The translations under genes were made by a program, and so were the position numbers. This document shows, piece after piece, positions 35,705 to 47,329 of a DNA stretch of 64,000 bases. The notes under the pieces were generated by a model. It had not been told where the DNA came from. It saw only the letters and a program-made list of their open reading frames with translations, and made no database searches. How positions within the stretch are numbered: position 1 is the stretch's first letter; every line of letters starts with the position of its first letter. The stretch spans positions 62,001 through 126,000 of the forward strand of contig CAWZYM010000395.1 of NCBI GenBank assembly GCA_963966185.1, written 5' to 3'. Source of the stretch: Rhabditoides inermis (Eukaryota; Nematoda; Chromadorea; Rhabditida; Rhabditidae).

Positions 35705-36799
35705 CTCAGAGGACTCGGGCAAACTAGCAGCGAAATAATGGCAAATTAGCCGCAAAGTTTTGGCTAGTTAGCGACTACCTAGTGCTAATTCGCTATTAGT
35801 TTGCCATACTTTCGCCGCTAATTAGCCGCTAATTTGCGGAATTTTTTGATCGGCGTAGGCCCCGCCCACTTTAGACAATCCATTTCTTCTCGCGAATTAG
35901 CAGCAAATTTTCGAAAATGCACATAAGAAATACTTTTATTGACCATAATCTGAACACATCAATATTTAGTTTAGCTCTTGATATTTGAACATCGTCTGCT
36001 TGTACTTCTTGAACTAGTTTGGTCTGGAAACTTGAACGTCGTGTACTTGTACTTTCGCCCAGCGACGTTGCAGTGATCTGAAATGTACTAAATCACGAAA
36101 AATTGACACGTTTGACTGCAACAATGCAAAACAAATGTAAACATGTGAAAGATAAGAAGGCAATGGGGACATGGTAGCTAGTGCGCCGTCATGGTCGCCG
36201 TCATGGTCGCCGTCATGGTCGCCGTCATGGTCGCCGTCATGGTCGCCGTCATGGTCGCCGTCATGGTCGCCGTCATGGGCGCCGTCATGGGCGCCGTCAT
36301 GGGCGCCGTCATGGGCGCCGCCGCCTCGATTTGCACTAGCTAGCATGTCCCCGATAAGTATGTGTAAATATGAACGATATACATTCAGGATCGCAACGCA
36401 CCAATCAATAAACATAACATATATAAGTAACACAAGAAAAAAACAGAAAAACCAAAGTCCGGCAAACAATATGAAAGGTTGTTTTCATTTCGAAACTTTT
36501 CGTGTAGGCGGAGCTGCAAAGTGTACTGCAAATTAGCCGCAAATTAGCTGCGAATTTCGGATGGGCAGAGCTTGCCGTTTTGAACACCGACACGTGGCGA
36601 ATTAGCGGCGAATTAGCCGCTAGTTAGCGGATATTGTTGAGTGGGCGGAGCTTGCCATGATATGCGGCGAACTAGCGGCTAATTTAGCAGCTAATTCGGA
36701 CTTTGCCGTTAGTTAGCCGAAGGGCGTGGTTTGCCGTTCGTTTGCTGCTAATTTGCCGAGCCTTGATTTTTAGCCGCTAATTTGCCCGGGTTCTCTGAG
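35705..36799. mobile_element. Inverted-end element with subterminal TTAGC repeats (hAT-like ends)
   Basis: The left end CTCAGAGGACTCGGGCAAAC (35705-35724) and the reverse complement of the right end CTCAGAGAACCCGGGCAAAT (36780-36799) match except at three positions. Inside both ends are many copies of a degenerate word around AATTAGCCGCTAATTTGC in both orientations (35720-35850 and 36528-36785). Ends beginning CAGAG resemble hAT elements, but no matching 8-bp target duplication is visible. The middle has no transposase, only a 12-bp minisatellite, so it would be non-autonomous. Confidence 0.6.
36188..36320. repeat. 12-bp minisatellite
   Basis: Eleven tandem 12-mers: seven GTCATGGTCGCC then four GTCATGGGCGCC. 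It translates as Asp-Gly-Asp-His or Asp-Gly-Ala-His on the minus strand, inside a 151-codon open frame with a hydrophobic start. I regard that frame as incidental. Confidence 0.92.
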
Positions 36800-37111
36800 T
36801 GGGGGCAGCCGGTGCGCGCCACCCCCCCTAGAAAACCATTCGTACACGGTGGATTGCCTGCCCCTCAGGGGGCGCGCGCGCGTATCTCGCTTCCTACAAC
36901 AGCTAGCGTTACCAAAATCGAAACTTAACCATATTCTAACATCCTGATAACATCTATCAGCATCACATTGTTCTCGCAAAGATTCTAAGGGACCTTTCGT
37001 TCAGTCGCCTTTTGCCGATTCTAGCGCGTGACTATTCTTAACACAAACCAACCAGCGCTACCGCGCTGGTTGTAATTAAGAATTTCTATGAAATTTAACA
37101 AAAGTACATCT

Positions 37112-37432
37112 ATTTTCTTAAAAAAGTACTTGCGTAAAGAGATAATCTTTGTCTTATGCCAATGCAGCAAATGCACATGTATAAAACGTTTACAAATACT
37201 AACACAAACCTGCGCATTCTGAAATGTTCTGTTGAAACTAACTAGTGAACACAACGATGTACAATTGAACAGAGAGTAAGGATCAAGTAAGAAATATGAG
37301 AGAGAAGAGAGAAAGAGAGGAGAGAGAGGTGCAGGTTTGTGTTAATATTTGTAAACGTTTTATACATGTGCATTTGCTGCATTGGCATAAGACAAAGATT
37401 ATCTCTTTACGCAAGTACTTTTTTAAGAAAAT
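37112..37432. repeat. Foldback (long inverted repeat) element FB-2
   Basis: Arms 37112-37213 and 37331-37432 (102 bp) are complementary except at one base. The 117-base centre has a GA-rich stretch. Outer ends (TCTTAAAAAAGTACTTGCGTAA) resemble those of FB-1 and the inner ends share ACACAAACCTGC, so both belong to one family although the middle of the arms differs. Confidence 0.93.
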
Positions 37433-38770
37433 GTACGTTCAGTTCTGATTTTCTTCCATTTTCGCCTACCTTCTATTTTCGTGCTCACTGTAGTTTAGTG
37501 TTCAGACCAGTCCGTTCCGCTCGCTGCGTGTGTAACAGTCTAACAGTCATTTGAGTGTGCGTGAATTCGGATTATGTATAATAGGATCCGTCACGTGTCA
37601 TGAGTTATTTTACTGCTTCTATCTCTTTCGGTGTCTCGTTTCGGGAATGCCTTCTCTCCTCTCTGCATCTTCTCGTATTCGATGATTAATCGTGTCCTCT
37701 CCCTCCTCTTTTCTCAGTCCATCTCACACATTCTACACACATTGCACCTGTCTGTATTTCAGATTCAAGTTTGGATTTTGGTTTTCGTTTTTTCTACTGA
37801 TTATGTCAGCGTGGTTGATTACCATCCGTCTAATTTCCGAGTAGTCTGCAGATCTGCGGGCGTTTTTCCTCTTCCACCTCACTCTTTCTCTCTCTATCTC
37901 TCTCGAATGTCATAGCTCCGATTATCCCCAATACGATCATCAGCTTTTGGGTGTTACCTTCTTCAGTGCGATGACGCGCCAGCAACATACAAAACTGTCG
38001 CAATTCTTTGCACCCACAAAGGCGATTGTAGATCGGCGTGGGAGTGTTCTGACTACTCCCTCCACCCACTTCCCTTCCCTCTCCTCACTCACACTCAGTC
38101 TTCTCCACTCGCACAAGTGTTCGCTGTTCGGGCGGAAGCCTACTACTCACCACAAGCGAATAATATTGTAATTCGCTGTTTTAAATAACCCGATTTGGCC
38201 GTAAGGCTGCCGTCTGCAGGGAGAGGGGGGAGTGGTGAGAGGCGGTGATTGTTGAATCGAGTTCTCCCTCCCCCTTCCCTCTCCTCCTTCCCCCCCCCCT
38301 TTCCACTCCGAACCCTGTCCAAATCCACAGCACATCCGCCCTTTCACACCAGTGATTACGCCTCTCCTCCACTCCTTCTTCAACTTACATGGTACCTTCT
38401 ACGGGCAACTTGCCCCTTTTTATTCACTCTATATTATAATATTATCGTTTTTTTTTGTTTTCATCTTCTATTTATCTCGATTACTTTTCCCTCTCTCGAT
38501 TATGTAATATTCGCATTTTCCGCCGGCCGTAATCTTTCACTACGGCAGTCGCACAGGTTTTTTGACAACGTTCGCAATTGAATAAGTGCGGATAAGCGCG
38601 GGGGGGGGGGGGGGGGTGAGAGTGCGAACAGAGGCAAGGGGGGGGGGGGAGCGACATCCTCGTTATGTCATTTTCCGCGTGTGTCCCACATGTTTTGTCC
38701 TCTCTTCCGTCGTATTCATTTGCTAATTGCCGTCTGCTTCCATTCGCACTTGCTCACCCCTCTTTGCAGA
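37433..38770. other. Region upstream of the GPCR gene
   Basis: No supported exon. Poly-G runs of about 16 and 10 bases lie at 38600-38650. The region ends in CCCCTCTTTGCAG, a strong splice acceptor one base before the GPCR start codon. Confidence 0.5.
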
Positions 38771-39906
38771 ATGAACATCACCGACCCTCCGCCGTCCCCG
38801 CAGCGAGTCTCTCTCGTCTGGCTCTCGCTATGTTCCATCTGCTTCCTCGGAATCGCCCTCAACTCGATTGTCTTCATTCGAACGGCCAGAGGGTGAGTGG
38901 CGTCGCCATCTCTGTTTGCATTTTGCAGTTGAACTTAAACCCCTTTCGATTCTATCGAATTCACACCGCGTGGCAGGATTATAGTGCGTGTTTGCCCCGT
39001 TTTTCGATAGTTGATCAGAGCTCAATGGGAGAGCAGCGGGGAGGGGAAAGGAGCTCATAGACACTTGCAAAACATGGTGGTTGTTAGGCACTCATGGCGT
39101 TCTAACTGTTTCCGCACAATCCTCCGCTGGGAGATGAACGAAGAGATGAGACGGGAATTGGCCTCGTCTCCTAGTCGCCCACGAAAAAAGGACATCGACG
39201 ATAGATCTTACGCGCACTTTGCTTATACACATTTCGTCGGCTGCAGCTGGATTGGCCGATTTGCACTCATACGTAATGCTGACGTAGACATGCCTGGAAA
39301 GACGCAGCGGCAGAAAGGAAGGGGCAGGGGAAATGAGATACGGGCACAGAACGGGACAGGCTGCAGAGCAGGGGATGACGTGCACACATTGCAGGCGTCG
39401 TCAGTCGTCGTCGACTCGTCTGTCGACGCGTCTTCTTCGCGCGATGGCGGCGGCAGACTCACTCTGTCTACTCGCACTCCTTCTCCTCCTCTCCACCAGA
39501 TACGTCGGAATACAGGACGAACGAGTCTTCTCTGTTATATGCAAGGTGTGTATTTTTACAATGCTCACTCGCGTTTCTTCAAAACGCATTAGCTTGATGA
39601 TCACATGCAACAGACAGATTGGTTGGAAACAGAGGCGTGTTATGGTTGAATCACTCATATGATATTTGAAACTCCATCTGGCGTGAAAATTTCTCTATAG
39701 GTGCTGCTAGAAAGAAGCTCCTAATATATGCGGATTTAAATGCGATAGCAGAAATCTTTCAACGCTACAAAAAAAACCTCACAAAAAGACATCCGAAAAA
39801 AAACAAAAAAGGCGTGAGAGAAATGTTTCAATCAGATACTTAATCATTCTGAGGTGAGACATTCATAACGCAGCGTCACTGTTCACTGGTATCAATGGAG
39901 TGATGT

Positions 39907-39949
<43 letters not shown>

Positions 39950-41661
39950 CCTTTTTTGCAGCTGGACCTTTTCATCATCCACTCTGCCTCTGCCTTCTCA
40001 ATCTGGTGTTGGCTCGTTCTTTCGACTGTCCGATACGTAGCCATCTACTTGCCCTACACCCACCTCAAAATGAACAAGGACCCCACGCAGGCTGTGGTGA
40101 GATATCTAGCCAACCGCACAATTAACAGTGAATGTCAGATTGCGGTGGGCGTACTGTGTTGCGTGTGCGAGTCGTGGGTTCTGTACGATATCGGATACGT
40201 GCCGCAGATCCGCGGATGCGAGAGCGTCAACGACGAAGCGGTGAGGAAAGAAGGATAGAGCAGTGGTCAACACGTATGACGCAGGCGATGCCAGTGTTGT
40301 TGTCCCCACTTCTCATCCTCTACTTGCAGCTCAACCGGAGTCTCCAGATCTTCGAAATCATCTTCTCCTACTTCCTCCCTCTCTGTTTTATCATCGTACT
40401 CGACTTCAAGGTGAGCCAACCTGAATGTGTGTGTGTGGCATCTATTCTTTCATCTCACACATTCTCGAAAGGGATTACGTGCTTTTTTCGTTCTTGTGTT
40501 CTCTCGTGCTGATGTGTTTGCATGTGTGAAAGATCCCCTCTTGCATTCATTCTCCCCCTCTCCCTCCCGGAGGCACATTCACACACTCAAGCAACAACAC
40601 CCGTAACAAAACCAAAATGTGCCCAAAAATAGCGGGCAGATGCAAACTTACAGCAACGTAAGCAGGCGTGCGAATGGGCATTTTCAAGTCGGCAACTTCA
40701 GGTGATGTGTCGCAAGGGGAAAACGACTCGGCGATCGGCGGGCTCGTCGTCTACGGGGGAGGAGGAGAAGGAGAAGGCGGTGGAGCAGCTGGCCGCCCCG
40801 TCCGACCCGCTCGTCTTTTCGTATGCCACGTCGGCCGCCCTCTTCCCTGCCAATCGCCTCATCGGAACGGCGTGTGCCGGAGGAGCCTACCAAGAGGCCA
40901 CACTCAAGAGAATACGGTACGCCGCACATGCCACAAACACACACTCTTGCCATTGTCTGTATGCTTGTTGACTCATTGAGGGATAATGAGTACACAGGAG
41001 TACGCGAATGGATAATGAGTGCACAAGCGAGCGAGCATATCTGTTCGATTCAAGGGATTCTATATCTATGTCATTTCCTTCTTATCTTGCAACCTCTTCT
41101 CTTGCAGTTCCCGCCGTCGCGCGCAGCAGTGGCGGATGCTGAAGCGCGCTCTGCTCATCACCTTCTTCGATCTGATGATGAACCTGCCGTCTCATCTGTG
41201 GCGCATGTACCTGAACCTGGCCTCCGCAGAGTCTCTGGCAGAGATGAATCCGGACTGGGTCATGGTGATCGAACTCGTATCGCAGGTCTGCTACTTTGCG
41301 CAGGTTAGTCACTTCCTTTTCACGCTCTTCATTCACCCGCGGCAAATCGCCTTACACGCCGTTACTCAGCGTCACTACTCTGTTCCACTACACATCAGGG
41401 GGATGTGAAATTTAGAAAATCTACATGAGCGTAATATTTTTAGTTTCATTTGCAGTTCTCCTTGAACGCAGTATACCTCGTGTGTATGGTATACGAACCA
41501 GCAAAGCGATGCCAAAAGATACCCGCACACTCACTCTCCTCAGGTGAGCTCATTTGTGTCTTCTTGTGAATGATCATTTGTGATTTGTAGCGCTCTCTCC
41601 TCGGATGTCTGTCCGTCAGCCGTCTCCCAATCCCTCGTCAGCCAGGGCACTCCTCGAATAA
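38771..41661 (+). CDS. Rhodopsin-class G-protein-coupled receptor (probable neuropeptide receptor)
   Basis: Nine exons (38771-38892, 39395-39545, 39962-40096, 40139-40240, 40330-40410, 40702-40916, 41108-41303, 41456-41543, 41591-41661) give 386 residues with seven hydrophobic segments. TM1 is VWLSLCSICFLGIALNSIVFI with the conserved Asn. TM2 has AAADSLCLLALLLLL with the conserved Asp. The first extracellular loop Cys is in SVICK, and TM3 has IWCWLVLSTVRYVAIYLP. TM4 holds CESWVLYDI and TM5 FEIIFSYFLPLCFIIVL. Then come a long charged third intracellular loop (RKGKTTRRSAGSSSTGEEEKEK), TM6 LLITFFDLMMNLPSHLW, and TM7 ending NAVYLVCMVYEPAKR. DRY is replaced by TVRY, and NPxxY by NAVYL, so G-protein coupling may be atypical. 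The exon-5 start has an alternative at 40284 that would add 15 residues. I cannot name the ligand. Confidence 0.82.
39908..39946. repeat. (GA)n microsatellite in GPCR intron 2
   Basis: About 39 bases of GA ending 15 bases before the exon-3 start. Confidence 0.9.
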
Positions 41662-41705
41662 GCTGCATTTCCATATATACACTCTGTGTCATCGGTTCTG
41701 AACAC

Positions 41706-41752
<47 letters not shown>

Positions 41753-42691
41753 CCTCTCTCTTTCTCTCTCTTTCTCTCTCTCCTGCGGGTCTCCTTTCCC
41801 TCATACGTGTTCCTCATTCCACAATGAAGCCATTCCCACAGGTGTTCGTGAAACGCGTTCTTGAAACGCTTGCAATTATATTCCCAAATGAATAAATCAT
41901 TTATATATAGAAAAACGAGAGAATCTACGAGGAAATGATGTGTGAGTGATGTGGAATTAATATGAAGTGGATATACATAAAACGTAGGTATTCTTGGAAA
42001 CCCGAACAGGTGAAATTGAAATATGGTGGTAAATAATGGACATAACGGGTACATATACGGACTATTCTTTCTCGGCTAGAAAAGATAGAGTATCACAGGG
42101 GGAGCGAATCTTGAACTAGCATCTGTACAGATATGACAAAGCTACTAAAGAGTAAAGTGTAAAGTTTGTAAACGAATAACGATTCAGGATATGACTTCAT
42201 CGTGGCTTCCCGAAGTGGTGGCTGTGCTGGCACTGCGTGTCCCCTGCAATGCATGCATGAGGAGGGAGTCGCCTCGCTCACCCACCTCTCTCTCATCTTC
42301 CTCTCGCCCCACAGCTCCCACAACTGGAACGTGGTTCGGATTGTCGATGCCCTGCAAACTTCCTCACTGTATTCAAATTTTGAAATTCGTGTTTTCGAAT
42401 CTCTATGGTTACAGTTGTGTTATGGTATCCACTTTTTATGACTTTATGACTTTTCTGACTGTCTGCAGTTTGAGGAAACCCGTATTGAACTGATGTTTAA
42501 AAAAACTGCCTTATCACTATCAGTAAATACTAGAAAACATGGGATGACATTTTGCACCGAGCGAACCAAACATCGAGTCGCCATTAGTGGAGGGAAATGC
42601 AAAACGGAACATAGAAAAAACGGCATAAAAACGTGCGGATTGCCGCTTTGTACTTCGCATAGAAACTAGACGAACATCATGTGATTGAGCA
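41662..42691. other. Convergent intergenic region
   Basis: Between GPCR (+) and SLC46 (-). Contains the CT tract above and GC-richer sequence at 42190-42360 with an open frame on both strands. I could not link that to any gene. Confidence 0.5.
41709..41780. repeat. (CT)n microsatellite downstream of GPCR
   Basis: About 70 bases of CT with a few interruptions in the presumed 3' UTR. A possible AATAAA follows at 41891-41896. Confidence 0.88.
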
Positions 42692-42918
42692 TTATTCACG
42701 AATCACCTGGAAATCGGAAACTCGAAGGGCAAGCTTCGCCTCTTTTTCAGCCTTCCATTGAGGACGCATCAAGAAGTGTATGAGACTGAAAGGAGGGAAT
42801 AAGGAGGGAGAGAGGGAGAGAGGGAGAGAGGGAGAGAGGGAGAGAGGGAGGGAGGGAGGGAGGGAGGGAGGGAGGGGAGAGAGAGAGGGGGGAGAGAGAA
42901 AGATAAAGAGAGAGGGAG

Positions 42919-42980
<62 letters not shown>

Positions 42981-45749
42981 TACTCACATCTGTCCGAACA
43001 CAACGACAAGCTGGAAGATGGCTCCGACGAAGAATGCGAATCCGGGCCAGAAGGAGAGGGACCAGGTGAAGAGGTTGTTGAAGACGAGGGCAGACACGAT
43101 GGGGCAGAATGCCATGACAATGGAGACGACTGTCAGCAGGCGGGCTGTCTGCTCCTTCGGCACCATCCTGCAACGGAGACACGTGCATACAGTGAATAGA
43201 GCTGATCTACCTGGGCAGGAATGTGCGGTACCCGGGCGCGATCGCACCACACAGAAGAGACAGTGCGGCGGCTGCAAAGTGAACTTGTAACAAAAACGCA
43301 AACAGTAATACTCACTTATGAAAATCTGATATGTGGTGGTGGCGAAGCTGAACATGAAGAAAGACGCGCAGGAGGCAGCAACGCCTGAATGGAGAATAGA
43401 GAAGGGATGGGATTAAGGGAGACGTACCCATGAGAATGAGGACGCTGTCCTTCCCGAGCATGTTGATCTTCACCAGAGCGAGCGGACACAGCATCATTCC
43501 CAGCGAATACGCGATGCCCTTGACGATAGAGAAGTTGGAGAACATCTTGTCGCTCCACGCAAACGGCTGACGCTTCACCAGAAGGAACAGGAGGCCAGAG
43601 TCTGCAAGCGACTCGCATGCTATGGCATTCTTTTTTTTCTCACCGAGTGCGAGGAACTCGACGAAGACGAAGCACAGTGTGAGGTTGAGGCAGAATCGGC
43701 TCCATCCTGGACGGGACGAGGAGAGCACCTCCCACAGAGCACCCGCGTTCCGAGCCACACGCTCCTTCAGGCTATCGCGGCGGAACTCCACTGAGGCAGG
43801 CATGTCGTCTAGAAATACAATACGTGAAGTGTGATATGGATCCCTTCACCCACCCTCATCCTCCTCGAGTGGCCGGTGCTTGCCCGGATGGTGAGTCTCG
43901 CGGACGAAGAGGATAGTGTAGAGGAGAGCCGTCGCGCAGATGACAGTCTCTGTAAGTTGGAGGGAGTGGAGGGGGAGGGGGAGACGCGGACTCACGCAGC
44001 ACAGCCGCCCGCACGTAGCTCTGCGCGTGTCCCTCCACATCCACCAGGGCCGGAACAGATAGCCAAGAGACGATCACCTACAGAGAGACACAAGTGGAAG
44101 ATGAGAACGGAGAACTCACCGATCCGACAAGCGAGCCGAGTGATTGGATGGCGGACGCGACTCCGATGCGCAGAGGCACCGATGAGGAACCCTACAACAC
44201 AAGGCATAGGTAGTCGTCAGGTAAGGCTGACTGACCGGTTTGAGTTTGTGTCGGCAGTCGTCGGTGACAATGGCGAGCATCGTTCCGAACAGCTGAGAAG
44301 CGCCACCGAAACATCCTGAACGCAAAAGATAAGAATGAAAAATACAGATGCACTCACCTATGATTCCCTCGGACAGGAAACACCACGGATAGATCGAGAT
44401 GGACTTGTACATAATCGTAGCAAACAGCTTGAAAAATTCATAAGTTACAGTACTCTCTGCATGACTCACCCAGAACACCATGTAGAGAGTGAAGCCGACC
44501 ATAGTGAATATGAGGGGAGCCTTCCTGCCCCTTCGATCCGACCATGTGCCCACAAGCGGAGCGGCGATCAGAGTAGGCAGACTGCTCGTCACCTAGACAA
44601 TACACTGATGAAACATGTAGATAGGAGAACAATCGTAAATCTACCTGCAGCCATATCTTCGTCTGGCTGATGTCGGTCTCGATTCTGTCCAGTAGCTCAG
44701 TGTTGTTGCCCAGCGACAGACTCGCGCAGATCGCCGACGCGTTCTCCGAGCCTCGGATCTATGAGAGGGTGGGAGGAGAAAGAGGGGATGCACTCACAGG
44801 GTCTCCCTCGACGATTTCGATGCAGCGCGCCCAGTAGGTGAAGAGTGGCTGGCTGGTGAGGAACACGCCCCCACACAGCGCGATCAGAAACAGCACTGGC
44901 TCCACATTCACCGCACCACTGAAGCACGCAACAATACTCGATTGCCCTCCACTCCTTCTCTCTCAGTTCACCTCCGCAGAAAGCGACGCAGACGGCGATA
45001 ATAATGAATGATTAGAAGCATAGTGCGCACAATACAAACAGTATCAACCACAATAACAGTCTAAATGAACCCGTAGAGAGAAAGAAGAAGAGGGAATGTG
45101 GTGGTTGGAGAGTGTGGGGAGAGGGGGTGAGTCGATTGAGGCTCGACGGGTGGGAGAGTGGCGAGAGAGTGTGCGGGGGAGGAGGGCGCAGAGCGAGGCA
45201 TGCATCTGAGAGGGGGCTGAATACGCGGCGGCTCACGTGGAGAAACGGGCAAACGAGCGCAGGCAGGCAGGAGCGAAACTGTTCGTGCGACCATGTACAT
45301 CTAGTTTGTGCGACCATGTACATCGTGCGACCATGTACATCCAAACTAGTACATCTAGACAAGAGAAGAGAATGTAACACCTAGAGTACAGTTGACCACG
45401 AAAGATTTTTGCGCTGTATCCAAACGTTCATTTCTCAGCACACTCTTTTCCCACCAACGTGTATAATATTATTTCTAAGATCACACTACTTTAAACTCAC
45501 TTGCAGCACTGCGGCTTCTCGTCTTCGTACCCCTCATCCCGGACAGTGGAGTCGTAGCGGGTGATGAGACGGCGGAGGATCGACTCGCGACGGTCCTGCA
45601 CAACAACACTCATACCATCACAGCCACCTCTCCACTACCACCGCTACTCAATCAAATCCCTGCTACGCGCAAATCGCTGTCCGTAATCCTCCCCTCCCAT
45701 GACTCACCCGTCCGTAGTATGGTCGGGTGTCGTCTGTGGCCACCGACAT
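42692..45749 (-). CDS. SLC46-family major facilitator transporter
   Basis: Twelve-helix transporter of the family that includes the proton-coupled folate transporter. Sixteen exons: 45708-45749, 45501-45595, 44798-44918, 44645-44758, 44470-44592, 44358-44427, 44236-44315, 44120-44191, 43996-44077, 43854-43949, 43644-43808, 43428-43601, 43316-43384, 43211-43271, 42988-43167, 42692-42785, for 545 residues. The N-terminus has NVEPVLFLIALCGGVFLTSQPLFTYW, then a glycosylatable loop (GSENAS, GNNTELL). The MFS signature between helices 2 and 3 is GTWSDRRGRKAPLI. Later come IVSWLSVPALV, a long central loop (ETHHPGKHRPLEEDEG), GYRTFLPRMVPKEQTARLL (second-half signature) and a basic tail RPQWKAEKEAKL. 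Substrate is unknown. The final intron is filled by a (GA)n tract. A degenerate copy of exon 12 lies at 47330. Confidence 0.9.
42800..42976. repeat. (GA)n / (GGGA)n microsatellite in last SLC46 intron
   Basis: About 175 bases of GA, GAGGGA and GGGA repeats spanning nearly the whole intron; pyrimidine-rich on the coding strand. Confidence 0.92.
45285..45349. repeat. Triplicated 16-mer within a small inverted repeat
   Basis: GTGCGACCATGTACAT occurs at 45285-45300, 45308-45323 and 45325-45340. The last two lie between CTAGTTTG (45301-45308) and its complement CAAACTAG (45342-45349). It lies in the second SLC46 intron. Confidence 0.8.
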
Positions 45750-47329
45750 GGATATCTCGCTCTCGAGAGTGGCCGCTTCCAGACGGTCAGTCTCCCTCCT
45801 GAATCGAACTGGTATGAAGGACAGGGAACGGGGCCTCACCTCACTCTGTGCACCGCGCCCTCTCCACTGTGCATCTCCTCTCGATACAGTATCGTCTCAC
45901 GCCGAGTGACTCAACTATTTGCAGCTGGGATCGCCGCTTTTTAGCCGTGCTTATGTTGCAAGTAGCCGGCACAAATACAATACGCACACCTCTCTCACAA
46001 CCGACAGCACTCACTGCATACCCTGGAAGCGAGAGGAAACAGAGTTGTTAGGAGAGCCGTAATGATATATGAACAACGCGAGAATCTCAAACACAACAGC
46101 ATTATCAAAATGATAAGAAACGCGTGAGTAAGTCAGCTCGCGCAGTCAGCTGACTCCAACAACACACTCCAACGACAATGCACACTGATAAAACAATAAT
46201 AATGAGGGATATTTCGGGAGCATAAGAATTATGAAAAGGTTATAGTCGAAAAATATTTCTAAATATAGTTAACACTAGTTAGGAGTATGTGTGTAGTGCT
46301 TCCCTTTCCGGCTTTGGGTTGGAAGGCGCGTGCTAGCACAGCTGATCGGATCGATACGCAGCAGAGAGCATAGTGAGTGAGAGAGGGGAGAGAAGACAGA
46401 CGCACTCACGCGGACAGAGGGCACCGCAGCGCCGCAGGGGATCAATTAAGAGAAGACACGGACGGCACACCATGAATTTCTCGATTAGCACAATTCGAGA
46501 TATCGAGATAAACTCGGTCAGACAAGATAACAATCCAAAATGCCAGAAAACCCAGATAACGTTTGACCACAAAATCAACCCTCGCAATCCGCATTGCCGA
46601 AAACATACGAAAACACAAGTTCCAAAATCAAATGTTTGTTTCCGAATCACATGATTACCACAGTGGCACTGATTGATATTGGTAATCATTATTTTAACAC
46701 ACACATTTCGATTCTGTAGTGGAGATAGTAGTATTCCATCAATCAATTTACACTGCGATATTTACTATAGCTAAAGAATACTATACATATTGATGAGATA
46801 TTTTTATATGGACTGGTGCGATTTTAACGCTAGGATCTAATGTTACCGTAGTTCTGACAGCTGCGCAGCTTCCGTCAGTGAGATTTTCTTGTAAAGCTAT
46901 TACTTCTGAGGATCACTGAATGTGAGTACGATCACTACTCACAATCTATGCTGCTAAAATGTGTTGATTTGGCGAAATATTCATAGAAACTCATAAAAAC
47001 TTGGTATTTAGCATCATTTTCTTTGATGTATCGTCTTTTACTTCTTGCTTTGCATCACTTCAGATGATTCTATTCTCCCATAAAACAGTTTGAGTTTTGA
47101 GGTAGTAATTATTGTTCTGACTTGAATTCTCCAGATATGGGCAGAGAACGGTTAAACCAGCTACTTACTCTCGTGGCGCGCATGAAATTCAACATTGTAG
47201 TTGAAAATTGAAATATAACAACAGTTTTGGAGAAGAGTTTCGCTATAAATGCTCCACTTTTCTTCACATGTGAACCCTTGTAAACCTGCTTGATTATATA
47301 GGAAAAAGTCGAGCATTGATGAAAAAGAA
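45750..47329. other. Intergenic region upstream of SLC46
   Basis: No supported exon on either strand. It should contain the SLC46 promoter. AT-rich from 46060 onward. Confidence 0.5.

Noticed and set aside
36014..36469. 151-codon open frame with hydrophobic start and Asp-His-Gly repeats
   Set aside because: The repeated part is the 12-bp minisatellite, which is open in several frames on both strands. There are no splice or promoter signals, and the frame lies inside a repeat element.
42190..42370. Overlapping open frames on both strands with possible splice sites
   Set aside because: I could not match either to a protein family or connect it to adjacent exons.
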